From an uncultured Eubacterium sp. (lineage in GTDB: Bacteria > Bacillota > Clostridia > Lachnospirales > Lachnospiraceae), in the NCBI GenBank assembly GCA_947385775.1, contig CANDMI010000024.1, positions 1-47,180 of the forward strand: a stretch of DNA of 47,180 bases, in the 5' to 3' direction. Both the position numbers and the translations under genes were made by a program. Position 1 is the stretch's first letter; every line of letters starts with the position of its first letter. Shown piece by piece: positions 8,723 through 18,345 of this stretch. Under the pieces are notes generated by a model that ran no database searches, had not been told where the DNA came from, and was given only the letters and a program-made list of their open reading frames with translations.

Positions 8723-8751
8723 ATGTTAGCGCTTCTCAATGCTTCCGTCAA
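8723..8751 (-). promoter_or_regulatory. Antisense promoter facing the membrane-peptide ORF
   Basis: On the minus strand TTGACG (8746-8751) is followed after 17 bases by TAACAT (8723-8728). A transcript would start near 8716, just before the right inverted-repeat arm, and run toward the 3' end of the peptide ORF to the shared terminator. That gives a small RNA of roughly 60-90 bases. No credible gene follows on this strand, so an antisense RNA is the simplest reading. Confidence 0.65.
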
Positions 8752-8811
8752 CAGCTTTTTCAAAATACTCAATCGCCTGTCCATCATCTCATTGCATAAG
8801 CGTCCGTCACT

Positions 8812-9165
8812 CTATTTCATATGCTTCTTAATACATTCCACGATCTCATTCTGAACCGGAAGAATCTTTTCGATTAAAACCTTCGCCTCCGCCGGGTTTC
8901 CCTTGCGCAGCAAATCTACGATCTGGGAATAAGCCTCATATACCGGCGTGATCGACAGATTCCCGGACGTGCCCTTGATCGCGTGGGTCTTTTCAATCGC
9001 CGGCGTGCAGTCCGCTTCATCAAAATCCGGCGTAATATAATTTGCGTCGATTGATTTTACATAAGAGCCTAGCAACCTCGTATAAAGCTTCTCATTCCCA
9101 TTAATCCGCTTCAGCCCTTCGTCCACATTAACTCCCAGGCTTTTTAAATCTTCAAATAAACTCAT
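8812..9165 (-). CDS. Histidine phosphotransfer (Hpt) domain protein
   Basis: This 117-residue protein is a stand-alone Hpt domain. The phosphorylatable histidine is H61 in the motif THAIKGTSGNL. Such proteins pass phosphate between receiver domains in multistep phosphorelays in the cytoplasm. The ATG at 9165 is preceded by AAAGGGGAG at good spacing; an upstream in-frame TTG is less likely. It is the last gene of the ten-gene chemosensory operon and is separated from the MCP gene by a hairpin. Possible partners are the stand-alone receiver at 13397, the receiver of the HD-GYP protein, or CheB. The region 8656-8811 downstream holds only the antisense promoter. Confidence 0.9.
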   Translation of the reverse strand: MSLFEDLKSLGVNVDEGLKRINGNEKLYTRLLGSYVKSIDANYITPDFDEADCTPAIEKTHAIKGTSGNLSITPVYEAYSQIVDLLRKGNPAEAKVLIEKILPVQNEIVECIKKHMK

Positions 9166-9182
9166 ACACAACTCCCCTTTCC

Positions 9183-9220
9183 AAAAAGCTTTGAATATAA
9201 ACCACTTATATCCAAAGCTT
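9183..9220 (-). terminator. Hairpin with T run between MCP and Hpt genes
   Basis: On the minus strand AAGCTTTG-g-ATATAA pairs with TTATAT-t-CAAAGCTT around a short loop and is followed by a T run. It lies inside the operon, so it probably acts as a partial terminator that lowers expression of the Hpt gene or stabilises the upstream message. Confidence 0.65.
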
Positions 9221-9283
9221 CCTATTCATAACGATATTGCAAACTTCCGCTGCCCGGGCAACCGCTGTGCCAGGCTTTTATAT

Positions 9284-10630
9284 TTAATACTTCCCGAAAT
9301 CATCCTCAAGAGAGATCACCTGCTCATTTGCGCTGCTGTCATAAGAGCTTGCTGCGCTTTTATAAGAGCTGTCCACCTTTCCTGCGCCAAGGTTATATAT
9401 CGAAAGCATATCCCGCATCCGGCTTGCCTGGTTGGAAAGCTCTTCGCTGGCCGCCGCGCATTGCTCGCTCGTAGCGGAGTTTGTCTGCACAACCTGGGAT
9501 ACCTGGGTGATTGCCTGTTCGATCTGCGCAACCGCCGTAGCCTGGTAGTTCGAAGAAGACGCGATGCCATTGATAATCCCTTCGCTTTGCTGTACCGCGT
9601 TTGTGATCGTGTCTAACGCTTTTGCGGTTTCATCTACAATATTCGACCCGGCGTTTACCTTGCTGATGGAATCTTCGATTAATTCCGCGGTTTCCGCGGC
9701 GGCGGACGCGCTCTTTGCCGCAAGGCTTCTTACCTCTTCCGCAACTACCGCAAAACCTTTTCCCGCTTCCCCTGCCCTTGCAGCCTCGACCGCAGCGTTT
9801 AACGCAAGGATATTGGTCTGGAACGCAATGTCGTCAATGGTTTTAATGATCTTGGAAATGCTCTCCGATGCATTGTTAATGTCCCTCATAGCGTCCATCA
9901 TTTCCTGCATCTGCTCATTGCCATGCTTTACATCGTCGATCGCACGCTCTACAAGGGCCGCCGCGGAATTTGCCTGCTCCGCGTTTTCCTTTGTTTTTTC
10001 CGCGATCTCGTCAATGGACGCCGTAATCTGCTGGATCGCGCTTGCCTGCTCGGTAGAGCCTTGCGCCAACGCCTGGCTTGCGCTTGCCACCTGTGAGGAG
10101 CTGATCGTAACCTGGCTTCCGGACTCGCTGATATTGGAAAGCGCATGGAAATTGTCATCTACAAGCTTCTTTAAGGAATTGCCAAGTAAATCCTCGCTTG
10201 ACTTTGGCGTTACATTCATCGTCAGGTTTCCGCTTGCAACCTCTTCCGCCACATGCGCCTGGTATTTAATGTTTTCAATGACATTGTTGTATTCGTCAAT
10301 CAACTGGCCAAATTCGTCGTTGCTGCGCTTTACAAGCTGGATATCTACACGGCCTGCCGCGATCTGCTTTGCCATGTCGGACAAATCATTTACAGATATA
10401 CGGATATGCTTGATCAAAGCAGTCGCCACTATCATCGTGATGATTACAGATATAATACATAATACAAAGGAAAAAATCGCGGCATTCTGGCTGTACCGTT
10501 CCGCTGCTTCCCCAGTATAATGGATTGCTTTTTTCGTTGCAAGTACATTACAGACAAAATTTATAAATGTTAACACAATCGGAACAAAAAAACCAATGAT
10601 CAATTTAAACCTTATCGACATGTTTTTCAT
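9284..10630 (-). CDS. Methyl-accepting chemotaxis protein
   Basis: This protein of about 448 residues is a chemoreceptor. Two membrane segments (about residues 7-30 and 48-70) flank a loop of only some 20 residues, so there is no sizeable extracellular ligand domain. A HAMP region with a second HAMP-like stretch follows, then the coiled-coil signalling domain with the conserved hairpin tip ([20 protein letters not shown]). The last 45 residues form a Ser-rich flexible tail without a NWETF-type CheR-binding end. I placed the start at 10630 because the longer frame runs back into cheW. It probably senses a membrane-derived or cytoplasmic cue and controls the CheA encoded upstream. Confidence 0.93.
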   Translation of the reverse strand: MKNMSIRFKLIIGFFVPIVLTFINFVCNVLATKKAIHYTGEAAERYSQNAAIFSFVLCIISVIITMIVATALIKHIRISVNDLSDMAKQIAAGRVDIQLVKRSNDEFGQLIDEYNNVIENIKYQAHVAEEVASGNLTMNVTPKSSEDLLGNSLKKLVDDNFHALSNISESGSQVTISSSQVASASQALAQGSTEQASAIQQITASIDEIAEKTKENAEQANSAAALVERAIDDVKHGNEQMQEMMDAMRDINNASESISKIIKTIDDIAFQTNILALNAAVEAARAGEAGKGFAVVAEEVRSLAAKSASAAAETAELIEDSISKVNAGSNIVDETAKALDTITNAVQQSEGIINGIASSSNYQATAVAQIEQAITQVSQVVQTNSATSEQCAAASEELSNQASRMRDMLSIYNLGAGKVDSSYKSAASSYDSSANEQVISLEDDFGKY

Positions 10631-10661
10631 ATTATTTTTATACCTCTCATTCTTATTCGTT

Positions 10662-11186
10662 TCATATGACCGCTGATTCCGCGACCGCCAAGTCTTCCTC
10701 ATTTAACAGCTTTTCCGGATCCAGCAACAGCTTTACCGAGTCCCCCACCTTGCCAATGCCATAAACGTATTTGCGGTGTGTCTGTTCGGATTGGCGGACA
10801 TTTGGCGGCGGCAAAATGTCTTCTTCTTTGATCTCCACAACCTCTGCAATCTTTTCTACCACAAGCCCCACCATCATCGCATTAATATTAATTACGATAA
10901 TGCACGTTCTGTCTGTATATTCGATTGGCTCCTGATGGAAGCGGAGGCGTACATCCACGACCGGGATGACCTTACCGCGCAGGTTGATCAATCCTTTGAT
11001 ATAATCCTGGGTTTCCGGTACCTTCGTAATGGACTGAATCTGTATAATCTCATTGACACATTGGATTTTCAGCCCAAAATACTCACGTCCGGATTTGAAT
11101 GTCATATATTTCCCTTTTTGTTCATCGTGTTCATCACCGGAATCCGTCCCTTCCGCTAATGCAGTTGATTGGATTAACTCATTCAT
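10662..11186 (-). CDS. cheW: Chemotaxis coupling protein CheW
   Basis: This 174-residue CheW couples chemoreceptors to the CheA kinase. Recognisable segments are [33 protein letters not shown] and [11 protein letters not shown], which form the SH3-like beta barrels. A polar N-terminal extension of about 27 residues precedes the domain. The ribosome binding site AAAGGGACGG stands before the ATG at 11186. It follows cheA by about 30 bases. Confidence 0.95.
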   Translation of the reverse strand: MNELIQSTALAEGTDSGDEHDEQKGKYMTFKSGREYFGLKIQCVNEIIQIQSITKVPETQDYIKGLINLRGKVIPVVDVRLRFHQEPIEYTDRTCIIVININAMMVGLVVEKIAEVVEIKEEDILPPPNVRQSEQTHRKYVYGIGKVGDSVKLLLDPEKLLNEEDLAVAESAVI

Positions 11187-11218
11187 TTTATCCCGTCCCT
11201 TTCTCTACTATTTGTCGT

Positions 11219-13366
11219 TCAGGCAATCAGCCCCGCGGCGTCCAAAATCAAAGCGATGCTGCCATCGCCAAGCTGTGTACAGCCGGACAGCCCCTTTACC
11301 TTTTTTACATAAGAAGGAATCGGCTTTACAACGATTTCCTGTTTTCCTACCAGCTTGTCGACAAACAACGCAATTTTCTGGTCTTCGACTTCTAAAATGA
11401 CCATCATCCCATCTTCTACGGACTCCTTGTAATCCGTCATCCCGTACCGCTTGCCAAGGCGGATCACGGAAAAACACTCCCCGCGCACCATCACATACTC
11501 CTCGCCGTCCGGCTCATAGACCATCATGTCTTCGTCAACCCGTACAAACTCCTTGATAACGCCGGATTCCATTACAAAAGAAGAACCGCCTGTTTCCATG
11601 ACAATGCCGTCGATAATCGCAAGGGTAAGCGGGATTTTCAGGCTCATAATGCTGCCTTTCCCCGGCGTGCTTTCAATGTCAAGCATACCGCCGACCGCCT
11701 GGATATTCTGCACAACCACGTCCATGCCAACGCCGCGGCCGGAATATTCCGTTACCTGCGTATTCGTAGAAAAGCCCGGAAGCGTGATAAACTGATACAC
11801 CTCTTTATCCGAATAGGAAGAATCCGGCCTTCCGTTATCCAAAAGCCCTTTTTCCCTTGCTTTCCTTAAAATCGTATCCCGGTCAAGCCCCGCGCCGTTG
11901 TCCTCCACGCTGATCCATACTTTTCCGGCCTCGGTTCTGGCGGATAAAGTCACCTTCCCTTTTTCCGTCTTGCCTTTCTGCGCCCGCTCCTCATTTGTTT
12001 CGATCCCATGGTCAACCGCATTTCTTACCATATGCATCAGCGGGTCTGAGATATGCTCGATCAGGTTTTTATCCACTTCAGTCTGCTCACCGACCATTTC
12101 AAACTCGATGTCCTTTCCAAGCTTCCTGGATACGTCAAACACGATACGGTTCATTTTCTGGAAGGTATTTGCCAGCGGCACCATACGCATCGACATAATT
12201 ACATTTTGTAAATCCGTTGAAATCTTGGATAACTGGGCCGCCGCTTTATTAAAATTATCTAGGTTCAGTCCAGGCACCTTTAAATCCTGGTTTTGTAAAA
12301 CTACCGACTCAGAAATAACCAGCTCCCCGATCAGCTCCATAAGCTGATCCATCTTCGTTACATTTACGCTGATAAACGAAGCCTTTTCCTGCTTCGGCTT
12401 ATCCTTAGCGAGTTTTTTCTGCCTGCCGGGGTCTTTGGACTTGATCACAAAATCGCCTGGGGCGATCTTATCCTTTGCAGGCTTAGCTTCGATAGCGGCA
12501 GGCTGGTCGGTGCGCGCTTCAATTTCCTCCACGCTGGATTCCAGGTCAATCTGGACGTCCGCATGGCCGTCATCCTGAAACCCTTTTAAAAATTCCTGGC
12601 CATTGATTTCAGAAATATCCACCTTTTCAACCGAGTAGCCCTCGCTTACGATCTCACGGACCTCTGCTTCCTCCGCCTGCGCCTGTAGCAGGATCTTAAA
12701 TCCATCCTTAATAATTACATCTGAACTGCTTTCATCGGATATAATGTCCTCCGGAAGATAAAGCAAATCCTCCGCAATCTCTTTTAACGCATACACGATT
12801 TTATACGCATGGATATTGGACATTTCCGTATCCTGATAAAAGTTTACAAAAATTTTATAAAAATGGCTGTCACTAGTGGCCACCGGGGCGATATAAAACT
12901 GCTTCGGCTCTTCATGAACCGGGGATTTTACATCCTTGCCAGCCTCTGCCGGATCGCCTCCTTTGATTTTCGTTAAAAATTTGTCTATTTCCTGGATGAT
13001 CGCGCTGGAATCGCCGTCTACTGGGTCGCCGTTTTGAATTTTCTCCATCTCGCCGGTAATAAAGTCAGCGACGTCCAATACATGCTCTACCAATTCCAAA
13101 TGTGGGACGTTTTCCGGATGGGATTCTCGCATGAAATAAAAGACATCTTCCAATTTATGTGCAACTGCCGTAATATCGTCAAACATCATAATCCCGGAAG
13201 ATCCTTTGATCGTATGCATCGTCCGGAATATCTCGTTAATGCTGTCCTCGTCAAAACAGTCCGCGTCCTTTTGATCCAGTACGATCTCCTGTAGCTGCTC
13301 CAACAACTGGCCGTTTTCCAGCAGGTACATATCCAGCATGTCTTCTGTATTAAATCCTTCTGCCAT
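11219..13366 (-). CDS. cheA: Chemotaxis histidine kinase CheA
   Basis: This 715-residue kinase phosphorylates itself and passes phosphate to CheY- and CheB-type receivers. The P1 domain carries the histidine at H51 (RTMHTIKGSSG). A P2-like region follows at about 165-275, then a charged linker, the P3 dimerisation region near 335-400, and the P4 ATPase domain with its N box (HMVRNAVDHGIE) and the DNGAGLD and GRGVGMDVV glycine boxes. The C-terminal P5 domain is CheW-like and binds receptors. All key residues appear intact, so it should be active. GGAGAGG precedes the ATG. Confidence 0.96.
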   Translation of the reverse strand: MAEGFNTEDMLDMYLLENGQLLEQLQEIVLDQKDADCFDEDSINEIFRTMHTIKGSSGIMMFDDITAVAHKLEDVFYFMRESHPENVPHLELVEHVLDVADFITGEMEKIQNGDPVDGDSSAIIQEIDKFLTKIKGGDPAEAGKDVKSPVHEEPKQFYIAPVATSDSHFYKIFVNFYQDTEMSNIHAYKIVYALKEIAEDLLYLPEDIISDESSSDVIIKDGFKILLQAQAEEAEVREIVSEGYSVEKVDISEINGQEFLKGFQDDGHADVQIDLESSVEEIEARTDQPAAIEAKPAKDKIAPGDFVIKSKDPGRQKKLAKDKPKQEKASFISVNVTKMDQLMELIGELVISESVVLQNQDLKVPGLNLDNFNKAAAQLSKISTDLQNVIMSMRMVPLANTFQKMNRIVFDVSRKLGKDIEFEMVGEQTEVDKNLIEHISDPLMHMVRNAVDHGIETNEERAQKGKTEKGKVTLSARTEAGKVWISVEDNGAGLDRDTILRKAREKGLLDNGRPDSSYSDKEVYQFITLPGFSTNTQVTEYSGRGVGMDVVVQNIQAVGGMLDIESTPGKGSIMSLKIPLTLAIIDGIVMETGGSSFVMESGVIKEFVRVDEDMMVYEPDGEEYVMVRGECFSVIRLGKRYGMTDYKESVEDGMMVILEVEDQKIALFVDKLVGKQEIVVKPIPSYVKKVKGLSGCTQLGDGSIALILDAAGLIA

Positions 13367-13396
13367 ATACCTCTCCTTTCCAGAGAATTTATATAT

Positions 13397-13789
13397 TTAA
13401 ATCAGGTTCAACTTGCGAAGAGCCTGTTCAAACCGGTCCTGGTTAATCGGTTTTCCGGAGTAAATAGTGCAGCCAAGCTCAAATGCCATTTTTACATTTC
13501 GTTCCTCATTCAGCGCAGTCGTCATAATGACCTTCGTCTGCTGGTCTTCCGGAATGTTGCGCTCCTTTTCCAGGTTTCGGATCGCTTTTAACGACTGATA
13601 GCCATCCATGACCGGCATCATGATATCCAGACATACAAGGTCATAAGGCTCATCATCCTCCAAAGCCATCATAAAAGCGTCCACCGCTTCCATGCCGTCT
13701 ACCGTTACATCACATTCCCCATACTTTGACAGAAAATTTACCATGAATTTCCTTGTGACAAAATCGTCCTCTGCTAATAAAATCTTCAT
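13397..13789 (-). CDS. Single-domain response regulator (CheY-like)
   Basis: This 130-residue protein is a lone receiver domain. The acidic pocket (AEDD, residues 7-9), phosphoacceptor D55 (CLDIMMP), T90 and K113 (SGKPI) are all present. It sits between cheB and cheA with an AAAGGAG ribosome binding site, so it is the likely output or phosphate sink of this CheA. Nothing shows whether it binds a flagellar motor, and no motor gene is in the window. Confidence 0.93.
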   Translation of the reverse strand: MKILLAEDDFVTRKFMVNFLSKYGECDVTVDGMEAVDAFMMALEDDEPYDLVCLDIMMPVMDGYQSLKAIRNLEKERNIPEDQQTKVIMTTALNEERNVKMAFELGCTIYSGKPINQDRFEQALRKLNLI

Positions 13790-13801
13790 ATCATTACTCC
13801 T

Positions 13802-14842
13802 TTACATTTTATTTAAAATTGAATAAGTCTTTTCCGCAATGTCAGAAAGCTTCATCTGGTATTCCACCGCTCCCAGGTCATAAGCGACCTTTGGCATTCC
13901 ATAGACGATGCAGGTGGATTCATCCTGCCCGATGGTCCTGGCTCCGGCTTTTCGCATCGCAAGCAGCCCTTTTGCGCCGTCGCCGCCCATGCCGGTTAAA
14001 ATAATGCCTACCGCGTCCTTGCCAACGCTTTTTGCGACAGAGTCAAACAATACGTCCACCGACGGGCAATGGCCGTTGACCCTTGGACCCTTGCGGCATT
14101 CCACCTGGTATCCCCCGTTGACCTTCACCACCCGCATATGCTGGTCGCCGCCTGGCGCCACCAATACATGCCCCTGGCGGACATAGTCCCCAGTCTGGGC
14201 TTCCTTTACGCGCACCCGGCATTCGTTATCCAGCCGCTTTGCGTACATCGCCGTAAACCCCGGCGGCATATGCTGTACGATCACAACCCCCGGGATATCC
14301 GGGCCAAACCCTTTTACTACGTCAAAGATCGCCTCCGTGCCGCCAGTAGAGGCGCCGATGGCAACGACCAGGTTATTTTTCTGGGCGTTTAAAGGCTTTG
14401 GCTCCTGCATCATAACTTTACGTTTTATATTGCTGATTTTTGCGGTGGAAGCGATCTTAATTTTTACCAAAAGCTCATTTCTTATAAAATCCACAAGCTG
14501 CCCCCGATTGGATATCGAAGGCTTCGCTACAAAATCAACCGCGCCGGCGTTCATCGCGTCAAACACCTTGTCGCTTAACGCGCTGATCACGACCACCGGA
14601 ATCGGGTACTGGGGCATCAGCTTTCGCAAAAATTCAATCCCACTCATCCTGGGCAATTCAATGTCTAACGTCATTACGTCCGGTTTATATTTTAAAATCG
14701 CATCCCTTGCTTCAAACGGGTCCTTTGCGGTCGCCACGACTTCGATCGCAGGATCTTTATTCAGATTCTGCACTAAAAGCTCCCGGAATACGATAGAATC
14801 GTCTACAATTAAAACTCGAATGGCGCGCATATATAAGATCAT
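13802..14842 (-). CDS. cheB: Protein-glutamate methylesterase CheB
   Basis: This 346-residue protein has an N-terminal receiver (phosphoacceptor D60 in TLDIELPRMSG) and a C-terminal methylesterase domain with the GASTGG serine motif near residue 163, the VQHMPPGF histidine segment and the LTGMGGDGA aspartate segment. It demethylates or deamidates glutamates on chemoreceptors to reset sensitivity. Its ATG overlaps the TGA of cheR in ATGA, which supports this start and translational coupling, although a second ATG 12 bases on is better spaced from the AAGGAAGG site. Confidence 0.95.
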   Translation of the reverse strand: MILYMRAIRVLIVDDSIVFRELLVQNLNKDPAIEVVATAKDPFEARDAILKYKPDVMTLDIELPRMSGIEFLRKLMPQYPIPVVVISALSDKVFDAMNAGAVDFVAKPSISNRGQLVDFIRNELLVKIKIASTAKISNIKRKVMMQEPKPLNAQKNNLVVAIGASTGGTEAIFDVVKGFGPDIPGVVIVQHMPPGFTAMYAKRLDNECRVRVKEAQTGDYVRQGHVLVAPGGDQHMRVVKVNGGYQVECRKGPRVNGHCPSVDVLFDSVAKSVGKDAVGIILTGMGGDGAKGLLAMRKAGARTIGQDESTCIVYGMPKVAYDLGAVEYQMKLSDIAEKTYSILNKM

Positions 14843-15654
14843 CCTTCCTTTTTTCTAAATATTGAGGGCTGGATCAGCTGAAACGGCGCCCAGTTTCTGT
14901 CAAGTGTTTCAGTCGTTCCGATAAACAAGTATCCTCCCGGCTCCAAGACGTCATACACTTTTTTCACCAGCTCTTTTTTTGTATTTTCATCAAAATAGAT
15001 CATCACATTTCGAAGGAAAACCGTATGCATCTTCCTTTTAAACCGAAACGGGGACATTAAATTAAACTGGCGGAAAATGACCTGGGATTTTAGTTCATCC
15101 TTCACCAGAAATTGCGTCCCACCGGCTATGGGCTTAAAAAAATGCCGTTTCCACTGGTCTGGTATCTTTTTTAGCTGGTCTGCGGTGTACACCCCGGCGA
15201 TCGCCTGCTTTAACGCTCCCGTGGAAAGATCCGTCGCCAGTATTTTCGTATCCCACTGGGCGCGCTCCAGACCAAAAAAATCCGCTAACACCATAGCGAT
15301 CATATAAGGCTCCTCCCCGGAAGATGCGGCCCCGCACCAAACGCGCACATCCTTTGTCCTTTTCTCCTTTTGCCGGATCCAGGGTAGGGTCTGGCGTCTG
15401 AAAAAATCAAAATGCTCAAACTCACGCATAAAATATGTATGATTTGTAGTCAAAAGATTGACTAACATTTTTTCCTGCGTGCCGGATTTGTCCCGCTCCA
15501 CCGCATTCATAAAGTCCGTAAAGCTTTTCCAGCCGCCGGATTTGATATAGTTTTCCAGCCTGCCGTTTACGATCACTTTTTTCTGGCTCATGTCAATGCC
15601 GTACTGTTGCTTTAAATGCGTGGCTATCCTTATAAATTCTTCATCCGTTATCAC
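14839..15654 (-). CDS. cheR: Chemotaxis protein methyltransferase CheR
   Basis: This 271-residue enzyme transfers methyl groups from S-adenosylmethionine to receptor glutamates. An N-terminal helical domain is followed by the family motif TNHTYFMRE (usually TNET.FFRE), the SAM-binding run WCGAASSGEEPYMIAM, ILATDLS, and FLRNVMIYFD. The start is a GTG at 15654 with AGGAG upstream. It is coupled to cheB by a 4-base overlap. Together with CheB it gives the pathway an adaptation system. Confidence 0.95.
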   Translation of the reverse strand: MITDEEFIRIATHLKQQYGIDMSQKKVIVNGRLENYIKSGGWKSFTDFMNAVERDKSGTQEKMLVNLLTTNHTYFMREFEHFDFFRRQTLPWIRQKEKRTKDVRVWCGAASSGEEPYMIAMVLADFFGLERAQWDTKILATDLSTGALKQAIAGVYTADQLKKIPDQWKRHFFKPIAGGTQFLVKDELKSQVIFRQFNLMSPFRFKRKMHTVFLRNVMIYFDENTKKELVKKVYDVLEPGGYLFIGTTETLDRNWAPFQLIQPSIFRKKEG

Positions 15655-15675
15655 TTTTTACTGACTCACTCCTAT

Positions 15676-16737
15676 CTAGCAAAATTGACGCGATATTTTA
15701 CAACAGATCTGGAAAATATCCGGATTAAATTTTACGCCGGAATCGGCTTTCATCCGCTCAAGAGCTTCCTCCCTGGAAAAACCCTCTCCCCCGGTCAGCG
15801 TGCAGTACCGTTCCACGATCGCGACGATCTGCGCGGCAAGTGGGATCTCCTCTTTCTTTAATCCGTCCGGGTAGCCGCTGCCATCCCAGTTTTCATGATG
15901 GGAATGCGCGATCTCTAACGATATGCTTATAAAATCATTGTAATCTGTATTTACATGCAGATCCGCCAAAAGCTGCGCGCCGATCTCGGTATGGCTTTGC
16001 ACAAGGGCTTTATCCTCTTTCGTAAGCCCTTCCTGCTTATTCAATACCTCCTTTGGTATCCCGATATTCCCTATGTCGCAAAGCGGCGCGGCGATCTCCA
16101 CCGTATCTATGTAAGAATCGGAAATCCGGTTTTCAAACGCCGGCGAAAGCTGCATTCCCTGCGCCAGTATCCGGCAGTTGTTTTTCAGCCGCTCCATATG
16201 GCCGCTTTCGTATCCATAATTTTTCGCCGCCATATTGGCAAGCGCGTATAAAATATTCTTTTTTTCCTGCTCGATCTGCTTTAGCTGCTCGCTGACGGAA
16301 ACCTGCAATCTCCGGTTCATCTCCATCAGGTCGCGCTTTGCCTGGTGCAGCTTTAAATGCACGCCCACCCGCGCCTGCACGATCTCCGGGATAAAAGGCT
16401 TTGTGATATAATCCTCCCCGCCTAACTTAAACCCTTCCACGATATCGTTTGGGTCGTCGTAAGCGGAAATAAAGACGATGGGGATATCCTTTGTGCGCGC
16501 ATTCGCCTTTAGCAGCCGGCACAGCTTATAGCCGTCCATGCCGGGCATGGAAATGTCTGTCAAAATAAGCTGCGGCCCGATCTTTCCCGCAAGCTCTAAC
16601 GCCTCATTCCCATCCTCCGCCAAAACCGGGCTGCATCCCATGCTCTTTATGATCTCTTCCAATATAAGCCGGTTCATTTCCACATCGTCTACGATCAAAA
16701 TCGTGACGCGGTTTTTGCCGATATTTTGATACAACAT
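15676..16737 (-). CDS. Receiver plus degenerate HD-GYP domain protein
   Basis: Residues 1-125 form a receiver with phosphoacceptor D61 (LTDISMPGMDGY). A coiled linker leads to an HD-GYP-type domain. The signature segments WDGSGYP (284-290), H249 and the H278-x-H-H281 cluster remain. However, the defining HD pair reads C220-D221 and the usual following lysine is N224 (LCDIGNIGIP). Canonical HD-GYP enzymes hydrolyse cyclic di-GMP with a metal bound by that histidine, so this one may be inactive or altered. The gene lies between a histidine kinase and cheR and has an AAAGGGG ribosome binding site. Confidence 0.9.
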   Translation of the reverse strand: MLYQNIGKNRVTILIVDDVEMNRLILEEIIKSMGCSPVLAEDGNEALELAGKIGPQLILTDISMPGMDGYKLCRLLKANARTKDIPIVFISAYDDPNDIVEGFKLGGEDYITKPFIPEIVQARVGVHLKLHQAKRDLMEMNRRLQVSVSEQLKQIEQEKKNILYALANMAAKNYGYESGHMERLKNNCRILAQGMQLSPAFENRISDSYIDTVEIAAPLCDIGNIGIPKEVLNKQEGLTKEDKALVQSHTEIGAQLLADLHVNTDYNDFISISLEIAHSHHENWDGSGYPDGLKKEEIPLAAQIVAIVERYCTLTGGEGFSREEALERMKADSGVKFNPDIFQICCKISRQFC

Positions 16738-16763
16738 GATTCACCCCTTTACGCCTGTTACGC

Positions 16764-18260
16764 TTAAGCATTCGCCTCGCCCAAAATCTCTTCTAATGTA
16801 TGGTACTGCGATATGACTTTCTCATAATTGGCTTTTTGCACCGCCATCTTAAGCCTTAATACCTCGCGGCTTATCTCCCGCGGCGCGTTTTCCGTAAGCT
16901 GGCGGATCGTCTCCATAAACATCTCGGCCTTTTCCCAGTTTTCCATTTCCACGCAAAGGACGAGCTTTGACATCGTCTTTTTCAGGTTGTTTATATTTTC
17001 CGCCGTGCCATAGTCTTTCATATGGTCGTATTCTTCGTCCCCATCCTGGCTTGGCTCTTTGTCGCCAGTGACTCCCATAAACTCAAGCCCCGGCGTAAGT
17101 ATCGCGCCTCCCGCCTCGTCCTGCTGGATCGCCCTTGCGTCCTCTTCACTGATTCCGACCCATATGGAAAACGAAAAGGTGCTCCCTTTGTTTTTCTCGC
17201 TTTCCGCCTCGATTCGTCCACCCATAAGCTCGACTAACTGCTTGCATATATTAAGCCCTAACCCGGTGCCGCCGTATTTTCTGGAAATCGACGCGTCCAC
17301 CTGGGAAAAGCTTTGGAACAATTTATCCTTATCCGCTTCGTCAATGCCAATCCCGGTGTCTTTTACGATAAAAAACAGTTCGATCTTATTATCCACCTGC
17401 GCCGTGCGCACCACCTCTACGGTGATTTTTCCTACCGCCGTAAACTTTTGCGCGTTGGACAAAAGGTTATTTAAAATCTGCACGATCCGAAGCTCGTCGC
17501 CGATCACGTTTTCCGGTATCTGGGGAGACACCGTCATAAAAAAGCCAAGCCCTTTTTCATTTAATTTATTCATATGCTGCGATCGGACATAGTCGAGCAT
17601 ATTCCGAAAATGGAACTTACGCGGCTCTAACGTAAATTTCCCCGCTTCCAGCTTGGAAAAGTCCAGGATATTGTTAATGATCTTGTTCATATCCCCGCAG
17701 CAGCGCTCGATCAACCTAAGCGGACGAAGAAGCTCCTTATCCGTAACCACGTCCAAAAGCTCTCTGACGTTGCCCAATACGCCGTTGACCGGAGTGCGCA
17801 GCTCATGCGTCACATTCGCCACAAATTCAGACTTCACCTTCATCGCGGCCTGCGCTTCCTCACGTATGCGCTCCACCTCTTTGGCTAAAAACTCTTTTTC
17901 CAGTATATCATTCGCCAGACATATGTATGCGCCTGGCTGCACCGTGCTTTTCAAAAGCCTTGCCTCCACCGGAAAACAAGTGAGGTTTTTACGGTATGCA
18001 ACCAGGTTATAGGTTTCATTTCCAAATGAACAGCCAGTCGTAAAGCCCACGCCGTCAGAGGGCGTAGAAGAACATTTTTGAAATGCGTTCGGGAAAATGT
18101 CCCAGATATCTTTCGCGGTCAGATCGTCACCATCTTCATATTCCAACTTTTTTTTTGCTTGAGCGTTTGCATAAGAAATCCTTCCGTCGGCGCCAAATAT
18201 CAGCGCCATTTCCAATGCATGCTCCACTACGGGCAGCTCAGCCGGATTTTGTCCTTCCAT
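16764..18260 (-). CDS. PAS-containing sensor histidine kinase
   Basis: This protein of about 498 residues lacks membrane segments. A PAS-like domain covers residues 10-115, a coiled coil follows, then the HisKA domain with H152 (NVTHELRTPVNG), and an ATPase domain with its N box (LNNLLSNAQKF), KDTGIGID and GGTGLGLNICKQL. A receiver is absent; instead about 120 C-terminal residues form a helical region that could be an Hpt-like module without an obvious phosphorylatable histidine. The start at 18260 has a clear GGAGGAG site. It probably phosphorylates one of the operon's receivers, the HD-GYP protein next door being the closest. Confidence 0.92.
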   Translation of the reverse strand: MEGQNPAELPVVEHALEMALIFGADGRISYANAQAKKKLEYEDGDDLTAKDIWDIFPNAFQKCSSTPSDGVGFTTGCSFGNETYNLVAYRKNLTCFPVEARLLKSTVQPGAYICLANDILEKEFLAKEVERIREEAQAAMKVKSEFVANVTHELRTPVNGVLGNVRELLDVVTDKELLRPLRLIERCCGDMNKIINNILDFSKLEAGKFTLEPRKFHFRNMLDYVRSQHMNKLNEKGLGFFMTVSPQIPENVIGDELRIVQILNNLLSNAQKFTAVGKITVEVVRTAQVDNKIELFFIVKDTGIGIDEADKDKLFQSFSQVDASISRKYGGTGLGLNICKQLVELMGGRIEAESEKNKGSTFSFSIWVGISEEDARAIQQDEAGGAILTPGLEFMGVTGDKEPSQDGDEEYDHMKDYGTAENINNLKKTMSKLVLCVEMENWEKAEMFMETIRQLTENAPREISREVLRLKMAVQKANYEKVISQYHTLEEILGEANA

Positions 18261-18345
18261 AAACACTCCTCCAAGATCGTACTTTAAGAATAAACTTACC
18301 ATTTTTTGATATCATTGTCAATTGATTTAGGTATAATGTTAATTT

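Noticed and set aside
8386-8787. 133-codon ORF on the minus strand across the toxin-like locus
   Set aside because: It has no ribosome binding site, an implausible composition, and runs antisense to the better-supported leader and peptide; the minus-strand promoter lies inside it.
9564-10520. 318-codon plus-strand frame opposite the MCP gene
   Set aside because: It is antisense to a clear chemoreceptor and has no family motif or ribosome binding site.
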